Assembly (NCBI GenBank): GCA_030407005.1
Contig: JAUDYN010000011.1
Span: 1,602,501-1,666,500, forward strand
Source: Desarmillaria ectypa
Taxonomy: Eukaryota > Basidiomycota > Agaricomycetes > Agaricales > Physalacriaceae
DNA: 64,000 bases
Reading direction: 5' to 3'
In this document: one piece after another, positions 23,296 to 33,311 of the stretch
Layout: each line of letters starts with the position of its first letter
Numbering within the stretch: the stretch's first letter is position 1
Position numbers and translations under genes: made by a program
The notes under the pieces: generated by a model
What the model was told of the DNA's origin: nothing
Database searches by the model: none
What the model saw: only the letters and a program-made list of their open reading frames with translations

Positions 23296-24934
23296 TTAAG
23301 AGCTCTCCTTAACAACCTCCCTGATCGACTCCGCAATGATATCGCAACCCTTCTTCATGTCCTCCTCGGTAATATTGAGAGGAGGAATGAGACGCAAGAC
23401 CTCGAAGGCACTCGTCGTCAAAATGAGAAGGCCCTTCTTGACGCATCGCTTCATCACCTTTGCTGCGAGGCCAGGGGGGATATCAGAAGCGGCTTGCGAA
23501 ACAAGACCCGACTTGATCTCAGCAGGACCAGCAGGCGCACTGAACTCGAGGCCAATCATGAGGCCACGGCCGCGGACGTCGAGGATGTACTTGCCGACTT
23601 CAGGGTCAGCTGCGAGTGCGTTCAGTGCGTCGAACGCCTGCTTGGAGCTGTAAAGAAAAATGACAATTAGAATGGGAGACACACCGATGCTTTCATAGCC
23701 TACCGGGCGCGAACGTTAGGGAGGATGTCACCGCCCTTCATGATCTTGGCAACTTCGACGGCGGCAGCACAAGAAATGGCACTACCGGCGTAGGTTCCAC
23801 CCATTGATCCAGGTGGTAGCTTGTCAGTGAGCTCCTTTCGGCTAATAACACCACTGAGAGGGAAACCGTTCGCGAGACCCTTGGCAATGACCAGGATATC
23901 CGGCCTGACTCCACTTTGTTCAATAGCAAAGTAGTCACCGCTCCGTGAAAATCCGCTTTGGACTTCGTCGATGATCAGCATAATACCATAGGTGTCACAG
24001 ATCCTGCGAAGTCCCTGGAGGAACTCGACGGGCGTCGAAACGTAGCCACCTTCGCCAAGAATGGGCTCAATGATGATGGCAGCCGTGTCGGTGGGAGCAG
24101 TCTGGCTAGTGAGGACGAGGCCAAGCTGCTTGAGGCAGTGCTCAGACAGTTCGGCGGGAGAGGTTTCCTTGGGGAGACTAAGCGGGTGGAAGTATGGATA
24201 AGGCGTCTGGAAAACACCAGGCATGATGGGGTGGACTCCAGCAGAGTAGATAGTCTTACTGCGCGTGACAGCCATAGCGCCGAATGTGCGACCGTGATAC
24301 CCACTCTGCATACAGATAATGTTTTGCCTGCCTGTCGCGATACGCGCAATCTTGAGAGAGGCCTCAATAGCCTCCGACCCAGAGTTCCAGAAGAAGAAGG
24401 AGTCGAGTGAAGGGTCGGGCATCATGGGAAGGAGCTCCTCAATGAGTCTCACGTACGGAGTGTGGAATGCTATGGAGCACTAGATGGTGACTGAGTCATA
24501 ATAGTGAATTTTATATCCCAAGCGAACACACCTGTCCATGGACTACTGACATACATTGGTCGGCAGCAGCTTTGGAGATTTGGGGATGACAGTGCCCTGA
24601 AAAAAGTGTTGAAATAGAGTACTATTCCATCGATAATCACGACGTACCCAAGGAAGTCACACCGATACCGCAAGTGAAGTCGAGCATCGTACGGCCATCG
24701 TCGAAAGTCATGTACGATCCCGAAGCATTCTTGATGATAGCATCATCAATAACACGCCCAAGACCGTGGGTAGTGTGCTTCTGGCCCAGTGAGAGAAGGG
24801 CTGCGTTCGCGGACGGCATGACGAGGTTGTTATCTGTTGAACGTATTAGCTCCCCAGTTAACATCCGAAATGGAAAAAAAAAAAATACGCACATTGACCA
24901 GAACACGGAAATACGAACGGTTAAGGGCAAACAT
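23296..24934 (-). CDS. Class III PLP-dependent omega-aminotransferase (4-aminobutyrate aminotransferase-like)
   Basis: PLP enzyme that would transfer the amino group of GABA (or a related omega-amino acid) to an oxo-acid, giving succinate semialdehyde. The likely start is MFALNRSYF at 24934, then a short intron and NNLVMPSANAALLSLGQKHT. The large exon 24452-23700 carries FFFWNSGSEAIEASLKIAR, QSGYHGRTFGAMAVTRSK, EPILGEGGYVSTPVEFLQGL, the PLP-contacting IIDEVQSGFSRSG, and the Schiff-base lysine in LVIAKGLANGFPLSG. The final exon ends IAESIREVVKESS at 23296. The text is closer to bacterial GabT-type class III enzymes than to the usual fungal GatA/UGA1. The start exon and its intron are uncertain; MPSANAAL at 24821 is an alternative start. 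Confidence 0.85.
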
Positions 24935-26389
24935 GGATGTGGTCCGTTTTATATTCACAGCGGCGATCCGCGATAAATTTTAGGACATATCGAGTGATAA
25001 GTAACCGAGGTACGGCCTCCTGTCAGCCGAGGCGAACCGTTTCAAGTCTCATCGATTTGCCCACACCCTGCAACGCGTCGTGATTAAGGACACAAGTGAA
25101 ATAGTACGGAAAACCATTCAAGAAAAATGGACAAGGTAGGTTGCTATGGCGGTTCATGCTGAAGTTGCAAAGGGAAATAATAGGGGCTGTGAAAAAAGCC
25201 AGTTCATTGTGCTGGTCGGCGCTTTTCGACTCCGTAAACGCACGTGATGTGCGATCAGACGCGATCGCCGCCGCGTCGTTGATTGGTCGTCGACGTTCAT
25301 TAAGAAACTTGGTCCTCGAGTAAGCTTGGAGTCTCCCAAGCCGGTACCTCTCCAGCACCATAAGGAGCTGAAATTATGGCTACTCATCTTAGAACCCAAG
25401 CAAGACATCCTTGAACTGGCAGTTTCAAGCTCCCTTATGGTTCCGTCAAGTTTATTGATGCTATCACGACTGGCGTCTCACCTGGTCTCACCACGGGATA
25501 TAATACGCAATAACGGAAATGTTGGACAAGGCCATCTATCTTCTCATGTGTCTTAACTCCTTTCGTCGGAGAGAAAATGAGTTCTTCGAGCGTAGACTGC
25601 TTATCTACGCGTAGCTGAGGCGCAGTTTAATACCTTAGTATGCTTTTCTCGCTTACACAGCTTCTGTTGGCATGTTCATCCTTCACGCCCAAGTGACACT
25701 TGTTTTGATAGCCGTCGGATTCGTAAACTTATAGAGCCAAGCACAACTTTCGCTCGTGGCACCCGAATACTGTCACTGCCTTTCAAAAGGATTGGCAATG
25801 GATTTCACTGCAGCGGATGGCATTACCGATTTTAGGAAGCCCATGTTCACATGTACCTCGACTCTTCGGGGTTATTATCATTCATTAGTGCCGCTTATGC
25901 TTTGCAAGAGGTCAGCGGACGTTGCTCACAACTTAGCTTTCGAATCGGGGCGTTATTAAAATAATTCCACTTTCAAATTATTGACCCGAGGATCCGGATG
26001 AAGACTCACCCGGTCGCTCAACTGGTGTTTAATCGTTTTAAGGATCTAACGTTGTCCCTGTATCTGGAACTTCAGATTTGACTTACCATCCAACTCGCTA
26101 CGATCGGCATGTACAAACATGGACAATAGTAGGGAACAACAACATGCAATTACCCTACTTAAACCTGCATCTCCCCCAAGTGTGATAAGAATGCTCACTA
26201 CTCGCTGAAGACCCAATAAAGGGATCATCATATACTGATATTCAATACTGTGCTAGAGCTTCCCGTGCATATCAACATTTGAGGATCGAATATATCCATG
26301 AAGATCTAGGTGATAATTTACCCTTCCTTTCTTATTGAGATGGCAACTGCAGTAGTCTATAATCACAGGATATACAGGGTACGTAAGTA
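24935..26389. other. Intergenic, no gene seen
   Basis: About 1.45 kb with only short frames on both strands. It separates the catabolic block from SSZ1 and includes the aminotransferase promoter. Confidence 0.5.
24995..25001. promoter_or_regulatory. GATA-factor-type site upstream of aminotransferase
   Basis: TGATAAG, 61 bp upstream of the predicted aminotransferase start; a weaker GATAAA lies at about 24972. The same motif occurs upstream of other genes of the block. Confidence 0.35.
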
Positions 26390-28453
26390 TCATGACGGAG
26401 GGACACGAAGGGACAGCAGTGCGCCATTCTCGCCGATCTCGCGCATATAAATCTCCAATTTGCCTTCTTCAGATGCCTGGAAAATGACTTGCAATGTGGT
26501 CGTCCATTTACCAGCGTCAGGCCCGTTGCCCTTCGTTTTGATTCCTAACAGAGCCTCGGCCTCCTTCGCACCAAGGAAGGCCACTCGGTTCATTTGAGGA
26601 TGCTTCTGTTCCTCGTATTCATCTTCATCTTCCTCCTCTTCATCATCAGAAAGCTCGAGCTTCTCGAGCTTCACCTTTTCTATGTGGACTTTCTCCTCAA
26701 TCTCCCATACTTCAAACGCAAACTTCTTCGACTCGTCAGTAAGAGCAGCATCGAAAGTGACAATTCGGCGAGCGGGAAGCGGTGTGTCTTTCCACAAAAC
26801 AGTCATCCATGTTCCGGCCTTGTCTCCCTCACCTTCACCAGGGAAGTACAACCCGATAGAACGCGTCATCACGGGAGCCTCGGTGACGGAACCTCTCTCA
26901 AAGGCTTGTCGAATCTCCGCGTAGTCCTCGTCATGAGGCAGGGAAGCGATTAGGGCAGCCTGTACCGCGCTACCCCTCGCTAGGATCGTCGTAGGATCAC
27001 CGACACCACCACCAACGACAGTTCCAAGCGAAAATGGCGTGTCGACGGCATCACTGAAGCCACAGGAGGTGATAATATGTTCGTTCAAACCTGGTAGACA
27101 CGTCGTCCCACCTACATAAACGATCTCGTTAATGTAGTAGGAATCTATGTCCAGTGACTTCAGAAGCTCCTCAATAGCAGCACCAACTGCAGTGTACACC
27201 GATCGTACCACCATATCGAACCTGATTCGGTTGATGGAGCCAGTATAGTCTAGACCCTCCTTTAATGACTCGACTGAACACGTCGCAGCACCAGACGATG
27301 CACTCAAAGTACGTTTTGTATGCTCGATAGCAAGACGCAACTTGGCCTCAGCACGTTTGTCGGCATTTTCGACAGAAGGAACAACCTTGAGTGGCATTTT
27401 TGTTTTTTTGGTAAAGTCTGCGGCGAAGAAAGACATAAGCTTGTCGTCTATCTGATCACCACCAACGGCAGATGTTGTTGATGAACCAAGGAGATGCGCT
27501 AGCCCTTCACGCATAGAAACAACGAATAGAGAAAGTGAAGACGAGCCGAGGTCGACGATGAGTTGTGTGCGATCTGGATTAAGTGACGAGCTCCACTGTT
27601 CGCTGGAAGTAGTGGCTGCAGCGGCGCCGGCTTCTTCTAAAAATTGCAACACCTTGACTCCAGCATCAGATGCTGCCTTGTCTAAGGCATCAATCTGAGC
27701 ATCGGTGAATGTAGGCGGCACCGTAACGACAACGCCTTGTACTTTTTTCCCCAGGAAATCTTCTGCGGATTGAATGAGTGACTGGAGGAAGATGGTGGTG
27801 ACCTCAGAAACGGTAAGGATACGTTCGGCCGGGGTAGGTTCGGAACGGGGCGTAGGGGCGACGGAGGTTGCTGGAGTATTGGATGCTGTGGAAGGTAGAG
27901 GCGCTGGTGCAGCCTGCAACACCTCAACCTTGTACGCCGGTACATCAGGAAGGTCAGGGTGCTGGATGACTGGCGCCGATGTCGTTGATATTTGGGAAGA
28001 TGGTATCTCGGAAAATCTAAATCTTGTATTCAGCAAGTATGCAAGGAAATAGCGGAGAGGCGTACTTCTTGCCCAGGAGGTTACGGAATCCAGTAATCGT
28101 GTTTTTCGAGTTCTTTACAAGCTGATGTTTGGCTTGGTTGCCAATGTACTGATAGGAATCTTAGTACAAAATACGACGAACGAAAAGACTGCCGCGCACT
28201 GTTTCTTCTCCATGGAATGCAACCGCACAAGCAATCTGGCGTTCCCCATCCTCATTGGCAATACATTCTGCCAATCCTTCCTTCAAAATGCCGTCTGTTA
28301 GATGCAAAAGAGCTAGAAAAATATAACAATAACCTTCGTGAATACCGCAATGGATGCATACGAATTGCCGAAGTTGATTCCAACGACCGGGGGGATGGTG
28401 GTGCCCTCAACAGAAGGGTCGGCATTCCCGTTTGCCAGTGTTTCCGAAGCCAT
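26390..28453 (-). CDS. SSZ1: Ssz1-type Hsp70 of the ribosome-associated complex
   Basis: Atypical Hsp70 that pairs with zuotin in the ribosome-associated complex and stimulates Ssb on nascent chains. The start at 28453 is MASETLANGNADPSVEG followed by PVVGINFGNSYASIAVFTK, the diagnostic Ssz1 nucleotide-binding motif where canonical Hsp70 has GIDLGTTYS. Exon 2 has the NQAKHQLVKNSKNTITGFRN block. The last exon of 548 residues gives VQGVVVTVPPTFTDAQ, QLIVDLGSSSLSLFVVSM, VGGDQIDDKLMSFFAADF and EIVYVGGTTCLPGLNEHI. A Pro/Ala/Ser/Thr-rich linker (PAPLPSTASNTPATSVAPTP) and an acidic stretch (LSDDEEEEDEDEYEEQ) interrupt the fold. The C-terminal substrate domain is short, as usual for Ssz1. An upstream in-frame Met at 28525 (MATFFSSFSL) is less likely as start. 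Confidence 0.92.
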
Positions 28454-29104
28454 TACAGGGTAGGGTTGGCGCTTGCCGTAGTCGCGGTAAGAGTCCAAAG
28501 AGAAAGAAGAAAAAAATGTGGCCACGTGGGGTTGCTGGGGTTAAGGCTTAGAATATTTGCGAAAGTAATTATTGAATTATTCCTGGCTATACTTAAACGA
28601 CCGTAACTTACACTACGCTTAACCAAGGAAACGTTACCGGAAATACGGTTAACAGGAGTTGATACCTCTGAGAATTTAGTAGGTGAAAATTTCCCTACTC
28701 ACTGCTATGACTCGTTTCCAGTGCAGGTTCCTGCATCATGGGGAGACAGATCCAAAGACTTTCAATACTGCCTTCGTCGTTGTGAAACAGCGGAATGTGC
28801 CGCCATGGAATCAACATTAAGCGAAGTTTTCAAAGACAGACATTCTTCGTGCACGTTATGTCGCGACAGTTCTTCAACGCGATCAATATCTGTATACAAA
28901 AGATCTTGCGAAAGCACTGTCGCGACATAACGTGCATGAAGCTTGACTAAACAAAAATGCTATAATTTGTTCGCCGGGAAGGTTGACAAGAAAGTGAACG
29001 ATGCTGATCAAAACCATACAAGCCAAACGTCAGCGGGAGTACCTCGTGCGCCGACATGAATTAACTTATGACTATCAAAAGGAATGCATAAACGGTAGAC
29101 TTGC
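28454..29104. other. Intergenic with a long hairpin
   Basis: About 650 bases between two minus-strand genes. No gene seen, apart from the inverted repeat described separately. Confidence 0.5.
28845..28941. repeat. Inverted repeat, 26-nt arms, 45-nt loop
   Basis: Left arm 28845-28870 and right arm 28916-28941 are reverse complements with one mismatch (a G/A difference near the outer end). Both arms contain ACGTTATGTCGCGACAGT or its complement. The predicted transcript folds into a stable hairpin. It lies between the 5' end of SSZ1 and the 3' end of the DUF4336 gene and is not explained by a coding sequence. Confidence 0.85.
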
Positions 29105-30374
29105 TTATTTAGTACTGTACTTTGCATACGCGTCTTTCCAAGCTTTGGGCGCATCTTCTTCGATGACATCCTAAAAACTTTAAGCATTTGCATCTAATCA
29201 ACAGTGGCAAAGATGTTTACCCCGTGGCACATGATAATCCTGCTGAAATCCCATTCTGAAACGGCTTTGATGTCCCGACGCATAGCACTACAATCATTTT
29301 GGTCAGCATTCAATAAGAAGCCAATCTCTGAAGTATTGACTCCTTATCCTTGCCCAAACTCCATAGGAGGGATTTCAAAACCAATCCCGGAGGACCGATC
29401 TTGCCAACTATAGGGACTTTCGCCGATGACTTAGACTTTGAGTACTGCCCGAGGTCATTAGAATCTAAGAATGACAACGTGATTATGATATTCACTTGCT
29501 CCGTTCCAGGTAGATTGAAAAGGAGATCAGCAACAATCAGGGACTTTGATGCGACGTGATAAAATGCAACATCCTGGTTTTGGAAGCCGGGGAAGTAACT
29601 AGAAAAAAGTAATTAGTCCAAGATTTTAATGGGGAATGGCTGGTAACGTACTGAGCCTTTATCTATAAGGATGCTGTAATCAGTACGATAAGATACGAGA
29701 ACGGTAGTGAGACATACCTCGCTCTCAAAGCCGTACTCTGTCTCCGGTGGATCAACGCCATAAGCTAGCAAAAGCGTTCAGCATTGATATGTAGCACCGG
29801 CCTTATCCCTAACTTACCACCCGCGACGTCGAGACCTTCGTCTTTCTTCTTCTTGAACAGCCGCTCAACGACGACTAATTTGGCATCCGCATAGGCCTTT
29901 TTGTATTCCGCTATATCACTTGTTGACGTCCCGATACTTGGGATAATACCGAAAGATAAGGCGTACCAAGAAACAAATGGTGTTCCACGTCTCCAGCTAC
30001 GATCCATCTGGAATATTGTTAGAGGTTTCTTGAGGTGCCAAAAATCGGGTGCTCACTTCACAGGCCCCAACTTGTCGATGGTCTCTTTTGTATCCAGTGT
30101 CAAAGGCGTTGACGCGAGGACCCATACGTCTCCACTGGTTAACTTGATTGCGGTTGAGCGCCCACCGAACGGAAGAAATCGAGCACGTGTAAAAGGCCTG
30201 CCCATATTGACAGAATATGAGACTCCTTCTATGGTAAGCAGAGAGGCTTATCGCTCTCACTTGGAGAAAATCCAGACATCGGTGGTTACCTAACGAGAGA
30301 ATAAGGGGTGGGGTCAATAAATAATAACGAGTATGTACCTCTCGAATTACAAGTTCGTCCAAGTTCTTTGACAT
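29105..30374 (-). CDS. DUF4336 domain-containing protein
   Basis: Conserved protein of unknown function, widespread in fungi, with a metallo-beta-lactamase-like feel. The start at 30374 gives MSKNLDELVIREV; then TDVWIFSKPFTRARFLPFGG and RSTAIKLTSGDVWVLASTPL, which match the family. Later exons give EYKKAYADAKLVVVERLFKK, YGFESE, DVAFYHVASKSLIVADLLFN, LPGTEQYSKSKSSAKVPIVG and the final EWDFSRIIMCHG, joined over a short intron to DVIEEDAPKAWKDAYAKYST with the stop at 29105. The HG/D end of the penultimate exon resembles the MCHGD metal-binding text of this family. Several introns of 50-60 nt. No enzyme activity can be stated from sequence alone. Confidence 0.75.
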
Positions 30375-30660
30375 GGTGAAAGCTGGTGAAGTGTGGGAAA
30401 GACATGGGAGGACCTTTATATATTGAGGCGATCGATTGGGCATATTTGTGTGAAACAGCCAAGCCACGCGAATATCACGAGGCAAGCATCTAGACTCCTT
30501 GTACGGCTTCGTACGGTGTCCATTTGACCAAGTACATCTATGGGGTGAAGGGAAAGAAGTCGAAGATCATACGAGCTTCACAGATGGTGACCTTGAAAAG
30601 AAAAAAATATCCAGAAAGAGCTAATATTTCGAACAAAATAATGTCGCACGTTCGTCGTGT

Positions 30661-31272
30661 CTAATGTCGCCATCTAACTTCATGGCCGTTTTCTATCATT
30701 GGCTCAACGAACCCTCGGAATGTCCAGGGGCGCGCCTCAAGATCCTTAGTACCATCTGTCAACGAACTTTGATCCTGAGACCATCTCATGCCATACCCTT
30801 CTTCGATCCTCACTTCATAGACCAAAACCTGGTGAGGCAGCCAATGGAGGTTCCTCCACGAGGCTTCATTGACAATCTTCCAGAACAATACTAATGCCCG
30901 TTCATTGATGATTGCCACAGGCCCAGAGGGCTGACCCCACCAGCCTTTACTTGTAAGTTCCTCCGCAGACTGGGATCGATGAAAATGCTTCGACCAAGCA
31001 CGCGCCCCTGCAGTAAGGCCAGCCTTGTTCGGGATGGAGAATGCTTCCAGACATACATCTATGGAAGGGGGCATGGAGCCAACTGCAGATCCAATGGTAT
31101 ACGCTAATCCGAGAGACAAGTGGATAGCAAGTGGTGCAGATGGATCTGTTTCGCCAGCAACGAGTTTCGCTCGCTCTGTAGCTGCGAAGGGAAGCTCCAG
31201 CATTCCAGCACAATGAGGAGTCTTTGGTGCTAGTGATATAGATGAGGAATCTGTTCCAGATGATTTTTCCAT
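30661..31272 (-). CDS. Conserved hypothetical protein, function unknown
   Basis: An open frame of 320 codons runs from 31623 to 30661 without an intron. I place the start at the internal Met at 31272 (MEKSSGTDSSSISLAPKTPH), because the codons before it read like shadow sequence and abut the neighbouring F-box gene; a start at 31623 cannot be excluded. The body has a hydrophobic stretch (LAIHLSLGLAYTIGSAVGSM) and a protein-like C-terminus rich in Trp (SWRNLHWLPHQVLVYEVRIE, EGYGMRWSQD, RPWTFRGFVEPMIENGHEVR). The Trp-rich pattern looks like a real conserved fold, but I do not recognise the family. Confidence 0.6.
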   Translation of the reverse strand: MEKSSGTDSSSISLAPKTPHCAGMLELPFAATERAKLVAGETDPSAPLAIHLSLGLAYTIGSAVGSMPPSIDVCLEAFSIPNKAGLTAGARAWSKHFHRSQSAEELTSKGWWGQPSGPVAIINERALVLFWKIVNEASWRNLHWLPHQVLVYEVRIEEGYGMRWSQDQSSLTDGTKDLEARPWTFRGFVEPMIENGHEVRWRH

Positions 31273-31655
31273 GTTCGTGGGCGAGCGGATATGCTCCAGG
31301 GAGTTCCTGCCAGTGTTTGTCGGAGGAAAGTGTCCAAAATATGCCGGACTGGCTCTCCTGGAGCCAAATGTGGAACACTTTAGGTCGAAATCATCTTTCC
31401 TCCTGAAAAACGGCTCGACAAGTATGCTAAGTTGGGATAAGGATCCTGCCCTTACGTCTGGACAAAAACAACATAACAAATATTCAAGGCGGCCCGACAT
31501 TCCCGGGCCTGAATGTGGCAGTGCTCGGTTAGCGGGCCGCAAGCCAGAACAACAACGCCGCACGAAATCGCCCTTTGCGTCACCTTCGGCGATTTCGTTT
31601 CTTCGACAGTAAGTTGCTCCCACATAACGGAAGATTTGAAAGCTAACTTTATGCA

Positions 31656-33311
31656 GTGCTTTCAGATTCTGAGGCTGAGCACCATTGTCCTCATTGCGGC
31701 CTTACTCCTCGAGGAACATGGGTGAGCCATGTTCCTTACGCTCGGAATGCGCGAGTGGAGGAGCTACTTTCCACTAATCGCCCGCTGCTGGCCGCCGAAG
31801 AGGTTACATATCGCGATTTACTAGCTCGGAGCTCGGAGCGCTTGTCGACAATCGAAAATCAGATGCACCACCTTCGTGTACAGTTGGCCCTTGCGGAGAA
31901 GCAAAGGCAAGAGATACTCGTCATGAATCAGGACCTTAAGTCTGTCACTAGCCCCATCCGCAGACTTACCGATGACTCTTTGCGTGAAATACTGTTGGCA
32001 AGTTGTCGTTCATGGGCCGATGACAATTTTCTCGTTTTCTCCATCAACATGCGAGGCAAACCTTGGGTTTTGTCTCAGGTGTGCAGCCGCTGGAGGAATA
32101 TTGCACTGTTGTTCCAGAAGATTTGGGCTTGCTTTCGCATCGATATGCTGCAGATACCCCCCACGCGACTAGCGCAACAAAGAGCCTCGTTTGCTTTAGG
32201 ACAGCAAATTCGTAGAGCAGGGCGCCATGAACTCACTATTTCGATTTGTGATACAGATGATGGTCGTTTGGGTGCCAGCTACGATCTGATGCTACCACTA
32301 CTCCTTTCCACTTGCTCGCAGTGGCGATACTTAGAACTGAAATGTCACAGTCGCGCACTCATCCATTTCGCCCCCATTAGGAGCTATCTGGAATCCCTCG
32401 AAACAGTTCACCTTTCTATACGAACAAGCACGCGCTTGGAGCAGGAAATTACTCCTTCCAATATATTCGAATTTGCTCCTAAACTGCGTCGAATCTCCCT
32501 CGGCAGTGGGCGAAAGGACATCGTACGGTCTTTTAACATACCTTGGCCTCAGATTATGGAATACAAAGAAGGCGGTAAAAGGAGAGGTAGCCACCATCTG
32601 GAGGTGTTGCGACATGCAACCGCCATTACAGACGTTCGTATTAATTCGACCCTGCTCCCAGAGGCAGAGGGCGGGGTTCCTTACACTGTCGGAGGACAAA
32701 CGATTCGAGTGCCCACTCTTCGTAATTTTCGTGCGCGTTTGAAGCTCAACGACAGCCATTTTCAAGTAATGTTCGATAAGCTCGAGCTACCTGGGCTACG
32801 TGTCCTTTCTACAGCCCTTCCCCCCAAAGCCGATCTTTTCATCTCGCTTATCGACCGTTCGCAGTGCCATCTCACGACACTATTGATCACCGCGAATACG
32901 CCCGATATCTGTATGGAGTTGCTTCGACTGTGTAAAGTCACTCCTCATTTACGCGTACTTTGCATCGCCTCTGACGGCGAGGAGAGTGGTCCTATCCCCA
33001 TTTCGGACTTTCTGATTGAGCTCGTGCATCCCGTTGAAGGGGATTGCTACCTACTTCCCGCATTGACGTGTCTGAATTTAATGCAGTTAAACTGGAATCC
33101 GAGAGACACGGTTGTGTTGCAGCTCATAGAGTCGCGCGCTGGAGGATGGGTCGAAGGAGATAACGAGGAGTTGAGTAATGACGATATAATGACTCGAGAA
33201 GGCGTGGCGCAGCTGAAGAAGACATTACTGCCCCGTTCTTTTGAAATAGCGTATAAAGAGCAGCTGGAGAGGTTCCGGTCAATGGGGCTAAAGATTATTA
33301 CACAACGGTAA
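31656..33311 (+). CDS. F-box-like / leucine-rich-type protein
   Basis: Single-exon protein of 551 residues. A short N-terminal segment with CPHCG precedes a coiled-coil-like stretch (LSTIENQMHHLRVQLALAEK). The F-box-like motif follows at about residue 105 (SPIRRLTDDSLREILLASC) and VLSQVCSRWRNIALLFQKIW, where an F-box would bind Skp1 for SCF ubiquitin ligases. The rest has weak leucine-rich repeats (LPGLRVLSTALPPK, HLTTLLITANTPDICMELLR) and ends RFRSMGLKIITQR. This architecture is a large expanded family in basidiomycetes. The substrate is unknown. Confidence 0.85.
   Translation: MLSDSEAEHHCPHCGLTPRGTWVSHVPYARNARVEELLSTNRPLLAAEEVTYRDLLARSSERLSTIENQMHHLRVQLALAEKQRQEILVMNQDLKSVTSPIRRLTDDSLREILLASCRSWADDNFLVFSINMRGKPWVLSQVCSRWRNIALLFQKIWACFRIDMLQIPPTRLAQQRASFALGQQIRRAGRHELTISICDTDDGRLGASYDLMLPLLLSTCSQWRYLELKCHSRALIHFAPIRSYLESLETVHLSIRTSTRLEQEITPSNIFEFAPKLRRISLGSGRKDIVRSFNIPWPQIMEYKEGGKRRGSHHLEVLRHATAITDVRINSTLLPEAEGGVPYTVGGQTIRVPTLRNFRARLKLNDSHFQVMFDKLELPGLRVLSTALPPKADLFISLIDRSQCHLTTLLITANTPDICMELLRLCKVTPHLRVLCIASDGEESGPIPISDFLIELVHPVEGDCYLLPALTCLNLMQLNWNPRDTVVLQLIESRAGGWVEGDNEELSNDDIMTREGVAQLKKTLLPRSFEIAYKEQLERFRSMGLKIITQR

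Noticed and set aside
31273..31623. N-terminal extension of the Trp-rich ORF
   Set aside because: Reads like non-coding shadow and abuts the F-box gene start; kept only as an alternative.
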